The notes under the pieces: generated by a model
Seen by the model: the letters and a program-made list of their open reading frames with translations, nothing else
What the model was told of the DNA's origin: nothing
Database searches by the model: none
Made by a program: the position numbers and the translations under genes
NCBI RefSeq assembly: GCF_024679095.1
Contig: NW_026111283.1
Location: forward strand, 248,001-312,000
DNA length: 64,000 nt
Direction of reading: 5' to 3'
Source of the DNA: Eriocheir sinensis
Taxonomy: Eukaryota > Arthropoda > Malacostraca > Decapoda > Varunidae
Shown here: in pieces, positions 43,852-57,694 of the stretch
How positions within the stretch are numbered: the first letter of the stretch is position 1
How the letters are laid out: the number at the start of each line of letters is the position of its first letter

Positions 43852-45337
43852 CATATAAAACAATGTAAATTTGTTTCAAAATATATGTACGAATACACAT
43901 AAAATAACGTAGATTTCTATAAAAATATATATACAAAATACACATAAAATTATGTAAATACGTATAAAAAAATGTAAACAAAATACACATAAAATAATGT
44001 AAAATCGAAACAAAATAAATAAACAAAATACCAATAAAAGAATGAATTTGTATAAATATAAAAATACATACAAAATAAACATAAAATAAGGTAAATTTGT
44101 AATGTAATATATGTACAAAATACACATAAAATAATGTAAATTTGAATGAAAATATATAAACATAAACACTTAAAATAACGTAAATTTATATCAAATATAT
44201 ATACAAAATACACATTAAATAATGTAAATATGTATAAAAATATATATACAAAACACAAATAGAATAATGTAAAATCGTATCAAAATAAATACACAGAAAA
44301 TTAATAAAATAATGTAAATTTGTATGAAAATAAAGATGCAAAATAGCCATAAAATAACGCATTTTTTATAAAAATATATATACCAAAATACACAAAAATA
44401 TTAAAATTTGTATTAAAATAAATAACAAAAAATGCACATACTATAAGGTAAATTTGTATTGAAATAGATATGCAAAATACATATAAAACAATGTAAATTT
44501 GTTTCAAAATATCTACACTAATACACATAAAATAACGTAGATTTCTATAAAAATATATACAAAATACACATAAAATGAAGTAAATACGTATAAAAAAAAT
44601 GAATACAAAATACACATAAGAATCGTATCAAAATAAATAAACAAAATACCAGTAAAAGAATGTGTATTTGTATAAATATAAATATACAAAATACACATAA
44701 AATATCGTAAATTTGTATAAAACTATATACAAAAATACACAGAAATAATTAAATTTGTATGAAAATATATATACAAAATACAGCTAAAATAAGCTAAATT
44801 TGAATTAAAATGTACATACAAAATACATAAAATAATGTGAATCTGTATCAAAATATTTATACAAATACATATAATAACGTAGATTTGTTTAAAAATATAT
44901 AAACAAAATACACATTAAGTAATGTAAATACGTATAAAAAATATGTACAAAATACACATATAATCATGTAATTCGTATCAAAATAAATAAACAAAATAGC
45001 AATAAAATAATGTAAATTTGTATGAGAAAACATATACAAATAACGCAAATTTCTATAAAAATATATGTACAAAAATGCACATAAAATAAAGTAAATTTGC
45101 ATAAAAATATATATACAAAACACACACTAAATAATGTAAATGCGTACATAAAATAACCTAAATTTGTATAAAACTATATACAAAAATACACAAAAATAAT
45201 TTAAATTTGTTTGAAAAGAAATATACAAAATACACATAAAATTAGGTAAATTTGTATTGAAATACATATACAAAATACACATCAAATAATGTAAATTTGA
45301 ATGAAAATATATAAACAAATACACTTAAAATAACGTA
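43852..45337 (-). repeat. Satellite block 27
   Basis: Minus block. 43,855-44,130 resembles 46,800-47,090 directly, and 44,620-45,337 is a direct copy of 33,060-33,775. The switch near 45,338 (GTAACTATTTGGGTTTTG) is unique in the window. Confidence 0.88.
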
Positions 45338-45946
45338 ACTATTTGGGTTTTGTATATATTTTTTTTATACATATTTACATTACTTAATGTGTATTTTGTA
45401 TATATATTTTATACAAATTTACGTTATTTTAAGTGTATTTGTTTATGTATTTTCATTCAAATTTACATTATTTTATGTGTATTTTGTAAATGTATTTCAA
45501 TACAAATTTACCTAATTAGCAAATTTAAATGATTTTTGTTTATTTTTGTATATAGTTTTATATAAATTTACGTTATTTTATGTGTATTTTGTATATTTAT
45601 TTTCATACAAATTTAATTTATTTTTGTGTATTTATATATATATAGTTTTATACAAATTTACGTTATTTTATGTGTATTTTGTATATGTATCTTCATACAA
45701 ATACACATTCTTTTATTGATATTTTCCTTATTTATTTTGACACGATTTTACATTATTTTATGTGTATTTTGTATACATTTTTTATACGTATTTACTTAAT
45801 TTTATGTGTATTTTGTATATATATTTTCATAGAAATCTACCTTATTTCATGTGTATTCGTATATATATTTTGAAACAAATTTACATTGTTTATATATATT
45901 TTGCATATCTAAATTTGCGTATTCTGTATTTATTTTTGTTATACAT
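45338..45946 (+). repeat. Satellite block 28
   Basis: Short plus block ending at J2 (about 45,933-45,952). It lacks most of the cassette between the monomer with GTAAATGTATTTC and the J2-proximal monomers, so it is an internally deleted relative of 39,900-40,554. Confidence 0.87.
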
Positions 45947-46283
45947 AGAATAATGTAAAATCGTATCAAAATAAGTACACAGAATATCAATAAAATAATT
46001 TAAATTTGTATGAAAATAAAGATGCAAAATACCCATAAGATAAAGCATATTTTTTTTTTAAAATACATATACAAAAATACACATAGAATAAATAAATTTG
46101 TATTAAAATTAAAGTACAAAATGCACACATACAATAAGGTAAATTTGTATTGAAAAAAAACGCAAAATACAAATAAAACAGTGTAAATTTGTTTCAAAAT
46201 ATATATACGAATACACATAAAATAACGTAGATTTCTATAGAAATATATATACAAAATACACATGAAATTATGTAAATACGAAT

Positions 46284-46406
<123 letters not shown>

Positions 46407-47219
46407 CATATTAAGTAATGTAAATTCGTGTCAAAATAAATAAACAAAATATCATGAAAAGAATGTGTATTTGTATGAAAATAAATAATAGATAATAAAT
46501 TTGTATGAAATATATATGCAAGATACACATTAAATAATGTAAATATGTATAAAAAAATATATATACAATAAAACAAATAGAATAATGTAAAATCGTATCA
46601 AAATAAATACACCGAATATTAATAAAATAATATAAATTTGTAGGAAAATAAAAATGCAAAATTCCCATCAAATAGCGCATTTCTTATAAAAATATATATA
46701 CAAAAATACACGTAAAATATTTAAATTTATATTGAAATAAATATACAAAATGCACATACAATAAGGTAAACTTCTATTGAAAGAGATATGCAAAAATACA
46801 TATAAAACAATGTAAATTTGTTTCAGAATATATATACGAATACACATAAAATAACGTAGATTTCTATAAAAATATATATACAAAATACATATAAAATTAG
46901 GTAAATACGTATAAAAAAATGTAAACAAAATACACATAAAATAATATAAATTCGAGACAAAATAAATAAACAAAATACCAATAAAAGAATGTGTATTTGT
47001 ATAAATATAAATGTACAAAATACACATACAAAATAAACATAAAATAAGGTAAATTTATAATGAAATATATGTACAAAATACACATAAAATAATGTAAATT
47101 TATATGAAAATATATATACAAATACACATAAAATACCATGAATTTGTATAAAATTATATATTCAAAATAAATATTAAATAATGTAAATGCGTATAAAAAT
47201 ATATATAAAAAGTACATAT

Positions 47220-47377
47220 GCAAGATGGCGCCATTATAAACACTCGCCTGCGCCAGAACGGGCTGGAAGACCATCAGGCCCCACCTGGAAGAAGCCTTGG
47301 GCCGACCATCAGGCCCCACCGGGAAGATGCCTACCGGCGCAATAGGCAACAACGTAAAAAAAAAAAAAAAAAAAAAA
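47220..47377 (+). mobile_element. 5'-truncated SINE copy with A-tail
   Basis: A ~158-bp GC-rich insertion ending in 22 A residues (47,356-47,377). It shares blocks in the same order with 9,095-9,226: CAAGATGGC (47,221 and 9,095), TATAAACACTC, ACCATCAGG, GACCATCAGG-like and GAAGCCT. Both therefore appear to belong to one SINE family; this copy lacks the tRNA-like head. GACCATCAGGCCCCACC occurs twice (around 47,269 and 47,304), suggesting an internal duplication. Empty paralogous sites reading GTACATATAAAATAATG lie near 36,325, 38,650 and 49,080. The A-tail runs into a (TA)n tract. Confidence 0.8.
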
Positions 47378-47385
47378 TATATATG

Positions 47386-47510
<125 letters not shown>

Positions 47511-48361
47511 ATGTAAATTCGTATCAATATAAATCAACAAAATACCAATAAAATAATATATATTTGAATGAAAATAGATTTACAAAATACACATAAGATA
47601 ACTATAAAAAAAAATTGAAATATATACAAAAATACATAGAATTAATTTGAGTTTGTATGAAAATAGATATTCAAAATACATATAAAACTAGGTAAATTTT
47701 TTTTGAAATATATATACAAAATACCCATAAAATATTGTAAATTTGTGTCAAAATATATTAACAAATACACAAAAAATAACGTAAATTTGTATGAAAAATA
47801 TATACAAAATACACATAGAATAATGTCAAATTGTATCAAAATGAATGAGCAGAATATCAATAAAATAAAGTAAATTTGTATGAAAATAAAGATGCAAAAT
47901 ACCCATAAAATAAAGCATATTTTTATAAAAATACATGAACAAAAATACACATAGAATAATTAAATTTGTATTAAAATTAATATACAAAATGCATATACAA
48001 TAAGGTAAATTTGTATTGAAAAAATATGCAAAATACACTTAAAATTGTAAATTTGTTTAAAAATCTATATACGAATATACATAATATAACGTTGATTTCT
48101 ATAGAAATATATATACAAAATACACATGAAATGATGTAAATACGTATAAAAATATATATACAAAATACACATTAAATAATTTAAATTCTCGTCAAAATAA
48201 ATAAACAAAATATCAATAAAAGAATGTGTATTTGAATGAAAATAGATATACAAAATACTCATAAAATAACCTAAGTTTGTATAAAACTATATACAAAAAT
48301 ACACAAAAATAATTTAAATTTGTATAAAAAAAAAAAAAATATACAAAATACACATAAAATT

Positions 48362-48546
48362 ATTTTGTATATCTATTTTATACAAATGTACGTTATTTTA
48401 TGTGAATTTGTTTTCATTTCATACAAATTTACATTATTTTATGTGTATTTTGTACATGTATTTAAATACAAATTTAACTAATTATATGTGTATTGAAATT
48501 TATTTTTTTGTTTTTTTGTATATATTTTTATTCAAATTTTCGTCAT
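48362..48546 (+). repeat. Satellite block 30
   Basis: Only about 185 bp in plus orientation, ending at J6 (near 48,547). It copies 37,946-38,109 with a small internal deletion after ATTATATGTGTAT. Confidence 0.87.
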
Positions 48547-49619
48547 CTTATAAAAATATATATACCAAAATACACATAAAATATTTAAATTTGCATTGAA
48601 ATAAATATACAAAATGCACATACAATAAGGTAAATTTGTATTGAAAGAGATATGCAAAAATACATATAAAACAATGTAAATTTGTTTCAAAATATATATA
48701 CGAATACAAATAAAAAAACGTAGATTTCTATAAAAATATATATACAAAATACACATAAAATTAAATAAATACGTATAAAAAAAATGTATACAAAATACAC
48801 ATAAAATAATGTAAATTCGAATTAAAATAAATAAACAAAATACCAATAAAAGAATGTGTATTTGGATAAATATAAATATACAAAATACACATACAAAATA
48901 AACATAAAATAAGGTAGATTTGTAAAAAAATATATGTACAAAATACACATAAAATAATGTAAATTTATATGAAAATATATATACAAATACACATAAAATA
49001 CCATGAATTTCTATAAAAATATATATTCAAAATAAATATTAAATAATGTAAAAGCGTATAAAAATATATATACAAAGTACATATAAAATAATGTAAATTC
49101 GTATCAATATAAATCAACAAAACACCAATAAAATAATATATATTTGAATGAAAATAAATTTACAAAATACACATAACATAACTAAAATTTGTATTAAAAT
49201 ATATACAAAAATACATAGAAATAATTTGAGTTTGTATGAAAATAGATATACAAAATACACATAAAACTAGATAAATTTCTTTTGAAATGTATAGACAAAA
49301 TACCCATAAAATATTGTAAATTTGTGTCAAAATATATAAACAAATACACATAAAATAACGTAAATTTGTATGAAAAATATATACAAAATACATATAGAAT
49401 AATGTCAATTCGTATCAAAATGAATGAGCAGAATATCAATAAAATAATGTAAATTTGTATGAAAATAAAGATGCCAAATACCCAAAAAATAAAGCATATA
49501 TTTATAAAAATACAGATACAAAAATACACATCGAATAATTAAATTTGTATTAAAATTAATATACAAAATGCGTATATAATAAGGTAAATTTGTATTAAAA
49601 AAATATGCAACATACACGT
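48547..49619 (-). repeat. Satellite block 31
   Basis: Minus block between J6 and J1 (49,610-49,629). It is a direct copy of 38,110-39,092 and contains the ~100 bp that the other copy lacks. Confidence 0.9.
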
Positions 49620-51046
49620 TTACTCATACAAATTTATATTATTTTATTGGTATTTTGTTTATTTATTTTGATACGAATTACATGATTATATGTGTATTTT
49701 GTACATATTTTTTATACGTATTTACATTATTTAATGTGTATTTTGTTTATATATTTTCATACAAATTTACGTTATTATATGTGTATTTGTATAAATATTT
49801 TGATACAAATTTACTTTATTTCATGTATTTTGTATGTATATTTCAACTCAAATTTAGCTTATTTTGTGTGTATTTTGTAAATATTTTCATACAAATTTAA
49901 TTACTTCTGTGTATTTTTGTATATAGTTTTATATAAATTTACGTTATTTTATGTGTATTTTGTATATTTATATTTATACAAATACACATTCTTTTATTGG
50001 TATTTTGTTTATTTATTTTGATACGAATTTACATTATTTTATGTGTATTTTGTATACATTTTTTATACGTATTTACCTCATTTTATGTGTATTTTGTATA
50101 TATATTTTTATAGAAATCTACGTTATTTTATGTGTATTCGTATATATATTTTGAAACAAATTTACATTGTTTTGTATGTATTTTGCATATCTATTTCAAT
50201 ACAAATTTACCTTATTGTATGTGTTTTTTGTATATTTAATTTAATACAAATTTGATTTTTTGATGTGTATTTTGTTATATATATATATTTTTATAAATAA
50301 AAAAAATGCGTTATTTTATGGGTATTTTGCTTCTTTATTTTCATACAAATTTACATTATTTTATTAATATTCTGTGTATTTATTTTGATACGATTTTACA
50401 TTATTCTATTTGCGTTTTGTACATATTTTTTCAAACAAATTTACGTTATTTTAAGTGTATTTGTTTATGTATTTTCATTCAAATTTACATTATTTTATGT
50501 GTATTCTGTGTATGTATTTCAATACAAATTTACCTAATTTTATGTGTATTTTGTATATTTATTTTCATACAAATTTAAAATATTTTTGTGTATTTTTGTA
50601 TATAGTTTGATACAAATTTAGGTTATTTTATGTGTATTTTGTATATCTATTTTCATACAAATACACATTCTTTTATTGATATTTTGTTTATTTATTTTGA
50701 CGCGAATTTACATTATTTAATGTGTATTTTGTATATATATTTTTATACGTATTAACATCATTTCATGTGTATTTTGTATAGTTTAAAAAAAAATAATATT
50801 ATTTAATGTGTATTTTGTATATATATATTTATACAAATACACATTCTTTTATTGGTATTTTGTTTATTTATTTTGATACTAATTTACATTATTTTATGTG
50901 TATTTTGTATACATTTTTTTTACGTATTTACTTAATTTTATGTGTATTTTGTATATATATTTTTATAGAAATCTACCTTATTTCATGTGAATTCGTATAG
51001 ATATTTTGAAACAAATTTACATTGTTTATATGTATTTTGCATATAT
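49620..51046 (+). repeat. Satellite block 32
   Basis: Plus block, direct copy of 39,093-40,510. It stops at GCATATAT where the LINE begins; the paralog at 40,510 continues with the monomer containing CTATTTTTGTGTATTCTG. Confidence 0.9.
49955..50633 (+). repeat. 15-monomer higher-order cassette (~679 bp)
   Basis: A full cassette with the order seen at 23,067, 37,197 and 39,435. The length difference comes mainly from a longer TA run near 50,278-50,288. Confidence 0.85.
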
Positions 51047-51943
51047 ATAAACTTAACGACTCAAGGCTGGAGGCTGCAGAACGCTTAGCCTCAGACCTTA
51101 CTATTATTTCCGATTGGGGCAAGAAGAACCTGGTGTCCTTCAACGCCTCAAAAACACAGTTTCTCCACCTATCCACTCGACACAATCTTCCAAACAACTA
51201 TCCCCTATTCTTTGACAACACCCAGCTATCACCTTCCTCAACACTAAACATCCTCGGTCTATCCTTAACTCAAAATCTCAACTGGAAACTTCATATCTCA
51301 TCTCTTACTAAATCAGCTTCCTCGAGGCTGGGCGTTCTGTACCGTCTCCGCCAGTTCTTCTCCCCTGCACAGTTGCTGTCCATATACAGGGGCCTTGTCC
51401 GCCCTCGTATGGAGTATGCATCTCATGTGTGGGGGGGCTCCACTCACACAGCTCTTCTGGACAGAGTGGAGGCTAAGGCTCTTAGTCTCATCAGCACTCC
51501 TCCTCATACTGATAGTCTTCTACCTCTTAAATTCCGCCGCAATGTTGCCTCTTTTTCTATCTTCTATCGATATTTCCACGCTGACTGCTCTTCTGAACTT
51601 GCTAACTGCATGCCTCCCCCCCTCGCGCGGCCCCGCTGCACTCGACTTTCTACTCATGCTCATCCCTATACTGTCCAAACCCCTTATGCAAGAGTTAACC
51701 AGCATCTTCACTCTTTCATCCCTCACGCTGGTAAACTCTGGAACAATCTTCCTTCATCTGTATTTCCTCCTGCCTACGACTTGAACTCTTTCAAGAGGAG
51801 GGTATCAGGACACCTCTCCTCCTGTATTTGATCTTCCTTTCGGCCACCTCTTTTGTTTTACTTTAGGAGCAGCGAGTAGCGGTCTTTTTTTTTTATTGTT
51901 TTCTTTTTTTGTGTGCCCTTGAGCTGCCACCTTTGTAAAAAAA

Positions 51944-51945
<2 letters not shown>
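51047..51945 (+). mobile_element. 5'-truncated non-LTR retrotransposon (LINE), 3' end
   Basis: An ~0.9-kb insertion of normal base composition carrying the last ~260 codons of a reverse-transcriptase ORF, a ~105-bp 3' UTR and an A-tail (51,937-51,945). The UTR has GGAGCAGCGAGTAGCGG, a long T run and GTGCCCTTGAGCTG. From memory, such a 3' end is frequent in decapod crustacean sequences; I could not check this. 5' truncation is the usual outcome of target-primed reverse transcription. The left flank ends in one satellite monomer (GCATATAT) and the right flank, after a (TA)n tract, resumes in a different one (TTTTATACGTATTTATTTAA), so a rearrangement accompanied or followed insertion. The coding style fits the Jockey/CR1-like group, but the clade is not certain. 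Confidence 0.9.
51049..51831 (+). pseudogene. Reverse transcriptase C-terminal fragment (LINE ORF2 type)
   Basis: An open frame runs from a satellite ATG at 51,022 through about nine non-element codons into the LINE and ends at TGA 51,829-51,831 (269 codons in all; element residues from about 10). Numbering from that ATG, DWGKKNLVSFNASKTQFLHL (31-50) is the segment that follows the catalytic palm in LINE reverse transcriptases. LGLSLTQNLNW (79-89) and LYRLRQFFSPAQLLSIYRGL (106-125) with RPRMEYASHVWGG (127-139) are the conserved thumb region. A C-terminal KLWNNLP motif followed by a SFKRRV-type end is also typical. The endonuclease, fingers and the YADD active site are missing, so the fragment cannot be a polymerase. 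The reading frame is undamaged over its ~260 codons, which suggests a fairly young insertion. Open frames in other phases or on the other strand are shadows. Confidence 0.88.
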
Positions 51946-51946
<1 letters not shown>

Positions 51947-52029
<83 letters not shown>

Positions 52030-52046
52030 TATATATATATATATAT
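51947..52046. repeat. (TA)n tract, ~100 bp, behind the LINE A-tail
   Basis: An alternating TA run with one GA interruption (near 52,028), separated from the LINE A-tail by a single C. It leads into a run of 13 T and then plus-orientation satellite. Confidence 0.95.
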
Positions 52047-53367
52047 TTTTTTTTTTTTATACGTATTTATTTAATTTCATATGTACTTTGTATATATATT
52101 TATATAGAAATCTACTTTATTGTATGTGTATTCGTATATATATTTTGAAACAAATTTACATTGTTTTATTTGTATTTTTGAATATCTCTTTCAATACAAA
52201 TTTACCTTACTGTATATGCATTTTGTATATTTATTTTAATACAAATTTAAATATTTTATGTGTATTTTGGTAAAAATATTTTTATAAAAAAAGCGATAAT
52301 TTTTGGGAATTTTGCATCTTTATTTTCATACAAATTTACATTATTTTATTGATATTCTGTGTATTTATTTTGATACGATTTTACATTATTCTATTTGTTT
52401 TTTTATATATATTTTTTTATATACATTTACATTATTTAATGTGTATCTTGCATATATATTTTATACAAATTTACGTTATTTTAAGTGTATTTGTTTATAT
52501 ATTTTCATTCAAATTTACATTATTTGATGTGTATTTTGTATATGTATTTCAATACAAATTTACCTAATTTTATGTGTATTTTGTATATTTCTTTTCAAAC
52601 AAATTTAAATTATTTTTGTGTATTTTTGTATATAGTTTTATACAAATTTAGGTTATTTTATGTACGCATTTACATTATTTAGTGTGTGTTTTGTATATAT
52701 TTTTATGCAAATTTACTTTATTTTATGTGCATTTTTGTACATATATTTTTATAAAAATTTGCGTTATTTGTATATGTTTTCTCATACAAATTTACATTAT
52801 TTTATTGCTATTTTGTTTATTTATTTTGATACGAATTACATGATTATATGTGTATTTTGTACATATTCTTTATACGTATTTACATTACTTAATGTTTATT
52901 TTGTTTATATATTTTTAAACAAATCTACGTTATTATATGTATTTGTATAAATATTTTGATACAGATTTACATTATTTTATGTATTTTGTATGTACATTTC
53001 AATTCAAATTTAGCTTATTTTAGCTATATTTTGTATATATATTTTCATACAAATTTAATTACTTCTGTGCATTTTTGTATATAGTTTTATACAAATTTAC
53101 GATATTTTTTGTGTATTTTGTATATTTATATTTATACAAATACACATTCTTTTACTGGTATTTTGTTTATTTATTTTGATACGATCTTTATGTGTATTTT
53201 GTATTCATTTTTTTATACGTATTTACTTCATTTTATGTGTTTTTTGTACATATTTTTATAGAAATCTACGTTATTTTATGTGTATTCGTATATATATTTT
53301 GAAACAAATTTACATTGTTTTATATGTATTTTTGAATATCTCTTTCAATACAAATTTACCTTACCAT
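52047..53367 (+). repeat. Satellite block 33
   Basis: Plus block that continues the orientation of the array left of the LINE but in another phase of the higher-order repeat. It is a direct relative of 13,060-14,250 and the inverse of 32,887-34,200. It ends at J7 (near 53,367). Confidence 0.9.
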
Positions 53368-54857
53368 ATAAACCAAAATACACATAAAAAATTAAATTTG
53401 TATTAAAATAAATATATAAAAAACACATACAATAAGGTAAATTTGTATTGCAATAGATATGCAAAATACATATAAAACAATGTAAATTTGTTTCAAAATA
53501 TATATACGAATACACATAAAATAACGTAGATTTCTATAAAAATATATATACAAAATACACATAAAATGAAGTAAATACGTATAAAAAAATGTATACAAAA
53601 TACACATAAAATAATGTAAACTCGCATCAAAATAAATATACAAAATACCAATAAAAGAATGTGTATTTGTATAAATATAAATTTACAAAATACACATAAA
53701 ATAACGTAAATTTATATAAAACTATATACAAAAATACACAGAAGTATTTTAATTTGTATCAAATTAGATATACAAAATAAGGTAAATTCGTTTCAAATTC
53801 AATAAACAAAATTCAGAAAAAAGAACGTATATTTGTAGAAAAAATAAAAATACAAAATACACATAAAACAACGAAAATTTGTATAAAAATATATAAAAAA
53901 ATAAACAAAAATAATTTCAATTTGTATGAAAATAAATAAAATTAGGTTATTTTGTATTGAAATACATATACAAAATACACATAAAACAATGTAAATTTGA
54001 AAGAAAATATATAAACAAATACACATATAATACCGTAAATTTGTATGAAATATATGTACAAAATACACATTAAATAATGTAAATATGTATAAAAAAATAT
54101 ATACAAAACACAAATAGAATAATGTAAAATCGTATCAAAATATATACACAGAATATTAATAAAATAAAGCAAATTTGTATGAAAATTAGGATGCAAAATA
54201 CCTATAAAATAACGCATTTTTTATAAAATTATTGATACCAAAATACACATAAAATATTTCAATTTGTATTAAAATAAATATACAAAATGCACATACAATA
54301 AGGTAAATTTGTATTGAAATAGATATGCAAAATACATATAAAATAATGTAAATTTGTTTCAAAATATATATACGAATACACATAAAATTACGTAGATTTC
54401 TATAAAAATACATATACAAATTACACATAAAATTAAGTAAATACGTATAGAAAAATTTATACAAAATACACATCAAATAATGTAAATTCGTATAAATGTA
54501 AATAAACAATATACCAATAAAAGAATGTGTATTTGTATAAATATAAATATACAAAATGCACATAAAATAACGTAAATTTATATAAAACTATATACATAAA
54601 ATAACGCAAATTTCTATAAAAATATATGTACAAAAATTAACATAAAATAAATTTGCATAAAAATATATATACAAAACACACATTAGATAATGTAAATGAG
54701 TATAAAAATATGTATTGAAAATACCTATGAAATAATCTAAATTCGTATCGAATTAAATTAAGAAAATACCAAAAAAATAATGTAATTTTTGATGAAAATA
54801 TATATACAAAATACACATAGAATAACCTAAATACAAATACAAATATACACATAAAAT
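53368..54857 (-). repeat. Satellite block 34
   Basis: Minus block. 53,368-53,940 is the inverse of 32,310-32,886. 54,186-54,857 is a direct relative of 24,650-25,320, with an irregular segment whose inverse is at 18,540-18,760. The switch near 54,858 was not seen elsewhere. Confidence 0.88.
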
Positions 54858-55632
54858 ATTGTATTTTGTATATACATTTCAATTCAAATTTAGCTTATTT
54901 TATCTGTATTTTGTATATCTATTTTCATACGAATTTAATTACTTCTGTGTATTTTTGTATATAGTTTTATACAAATTTACGTTATTTTATGTGTATTTTG
55001 TATATCTATATTTATACAAATACACATTCTTTTATTGGTATTTTGTTTATTTATTTTGATACGAATTTACATTATTTTATGTGTATTTTGTATACATTTT
55101 CTTATACGTATTTACTACATTTTATATGTATTTTGTATATATATTTTTATTCAAATGTTCGTTCTTTTATGTGTATTCGTATATATATTTTGAAACAAAT
55201 TTACATTGTTTTATATGTATTTTGCATATCTATTTCAATACAGATTTACCTTATTGTGTGTGTATTTTGTATATTTATTTTAATACAAATTAATTTTTTC
55301 ATGTGTATTTTGGTATATATATTTTTATAAAAAATGCATTATTTAATGGGTATTTTGCATCTTTATTTTCATACAAATTTACATTGTTTTATTAATATTC
55401 TGTGTATTTATTTTGATACGATTTTACATTATTCTATTTGTGTTTTGTATATATTTTTTTATACATATTTACATTATTTAATGTGTATTTTGTATATTTT
55501 AAAACAAATTTACGTTTTTTTATGCGCATTTGTTAAAATATTTTGATACAAATTTACATTATTTTATGTATTTTGTATATATATTTCAATACAAATTTAT
55601 TTTATTTTATGTATATTTTGTATATCTATTTT
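54858..55632 (+). repeat. Satellite block 35
   Basis: Plus block. From about 55,125 it is the inverse of 6,350-6,857. Before that it follows the usual cassette order from the monomer with ACACATTCTTTTATTG. It ends at J5 (55,624-55,640). Confidence 0.88.
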
Positions 55633-57694
55633 CATTCGTATCAAAATAAATAAGCAAAATAGCAATAAAATAATGTAAATTTCCATGAGAAAACATATAC
55701 AAATACACATAAATTAACGCAAATTTCTAAAAAAATATATGTACAAAATGCACATAAAATAAAGTAAATTTGCATAAAAATATATATACAAAACTCACAT
55801 TAAATAATGTAAATGCGTACATAAAATAACCTAAATTTCTATAAAACTATATACAAAAATACACAAAAATATTTAAAATTTGTATGAAAAGAAATATACA
55901 AAATACACATAAAATTAGGTAAATTTGTATTGAAATACATATACAAAATACACATAGAATAATGTAAATTTGAATGAAAATATATAAACAAATACACTTA
56001 AAATAACGTAAATTTGTTTAAAATATATATGCAAGATACACATTAAATAATGTACATATGTATAAAAAAATATATATACAAAAAACAAATAGAATAATGT
56101 GAAATCGTATCAAAATAAATACACCGAATATTAATAAAATAATGTAAATTTGTATGAAAATAAAGATGCAAAATTCCCATCAAATAGCACATTTCTTATA
56201 AAAATATATATACCAAAATACACATAAAATATTTAAATTTGTATTGAAATAAATATACAAAATGCATATACAATAAGGCAAACTTGTATTGAAAGAGATA
56301 TACAAAAATACATATAAAACAATGTAAATTTGTTTCAAAATATATATACGAATGCACATAAAATAACGTAGATTTCTATAAAAATATATATACAAAATAC
56401 ACATAAAATTAAGTAAATACGTATAAAAATAGATATACAAAATACACATAGAATAATGTAAAATTGTTTTAAAAAAATAAACAGAATATAAATAAAATAA
56501 TGTAAATTTGTATGAAAATAAAAATGCAAAATACCCATAAAATAAAGCATATTTTTATAAAAATACATATACAAAAATACACATAGCATAATTAAATTTG
56601 TATTAAAATTAATATACAAAATGCATATACAATAAGGTAAATTTGTATTGAAAAAATAAGCAAAATACACATAAAACGGTGTAATTTATTTCAAAATCTA
56701 TATACGAATACTCATAAATCAACGTAGATTTCTATAGAAATATATATACAAAATACACATCAAATGATGTAAACACGTATAAAAATATATATATAAAATA
56801 CACATTAAATAATGTAAATTCGCGTCAAAGTAAATAAACAAAATATCAATAAAAGAATGTGTATTTGTATGAAAATAGATATACAATATACACATAAAAT
56901 CACCTAAATTTGTATAAAACTATATACAAAAATACTCAAAAATAATTTTAATTTGTATGAAAATAAATATACAAAATACACATAAAATTAGGTAAATTTG
57001 TATGGAAATACATTTAAAAAATACACATAAAATAATGTAAATTTGAATGAAAATATATAAACAAATACACTTAAAACAACGTTAATTTGTATAAAATATA
57101 TTTAAAAAATACACATTAAATAATGTAAATATGTTTAAAAAAATATATACAAAACACAAATAGAATAATATAAAATCGTATCAAAATAAATACACAGAAT
57201 ATTAATAAAATAATGTAAATTTGTATGAAAATTAAGATGCAAAATACCCATAAAATAACGCATTTTTTATAAAAATATTTATACCAAGACACACATAAAA
57301 TATTTGAATTTGTATTAAAATAAATATACAAAATGCCCATACAATAAGGTAAATTTGTATTGAGATAGATATGCAAAATACATATAAAACCATGTAAATT
57401 TTTTTCAAAATATATATACGAATACTCATAAAATAACGTAGATTTCTATGAAAATAAATATACAAAATAAACATAAAATGAAGTAAATACGTATAAAAAA
57501 AGGTATACAAAATACACATAAAATAATGTAAACTCGTATCAAAATAAATAAACAAATTACTAATAAAAGAATGTGTATTGTATATATATAAATATACAAA
57601 ATACAAATAAAATAACGTAAATTTATATAAAACTATATGCAAAAATACACAGAAGTAATTAAACTTCTGTGAAAATAGATATACAAAATACATG
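55633..57694 (-). repeat. Satellite block 36
   Basis: Minus block, inverse of 4,324-6,349 over its whole length. It is bounded by J5 and a reverse copy of the J3 palindrome (57,684-57,703). Confidence 0.9.

Noticed and set aside
51313..51726. Antisense and out-of-phase open frames in the LINE
   Set aside because: They overlap the clear reverse-transcriptase frame and show no conserved motifs of their own.
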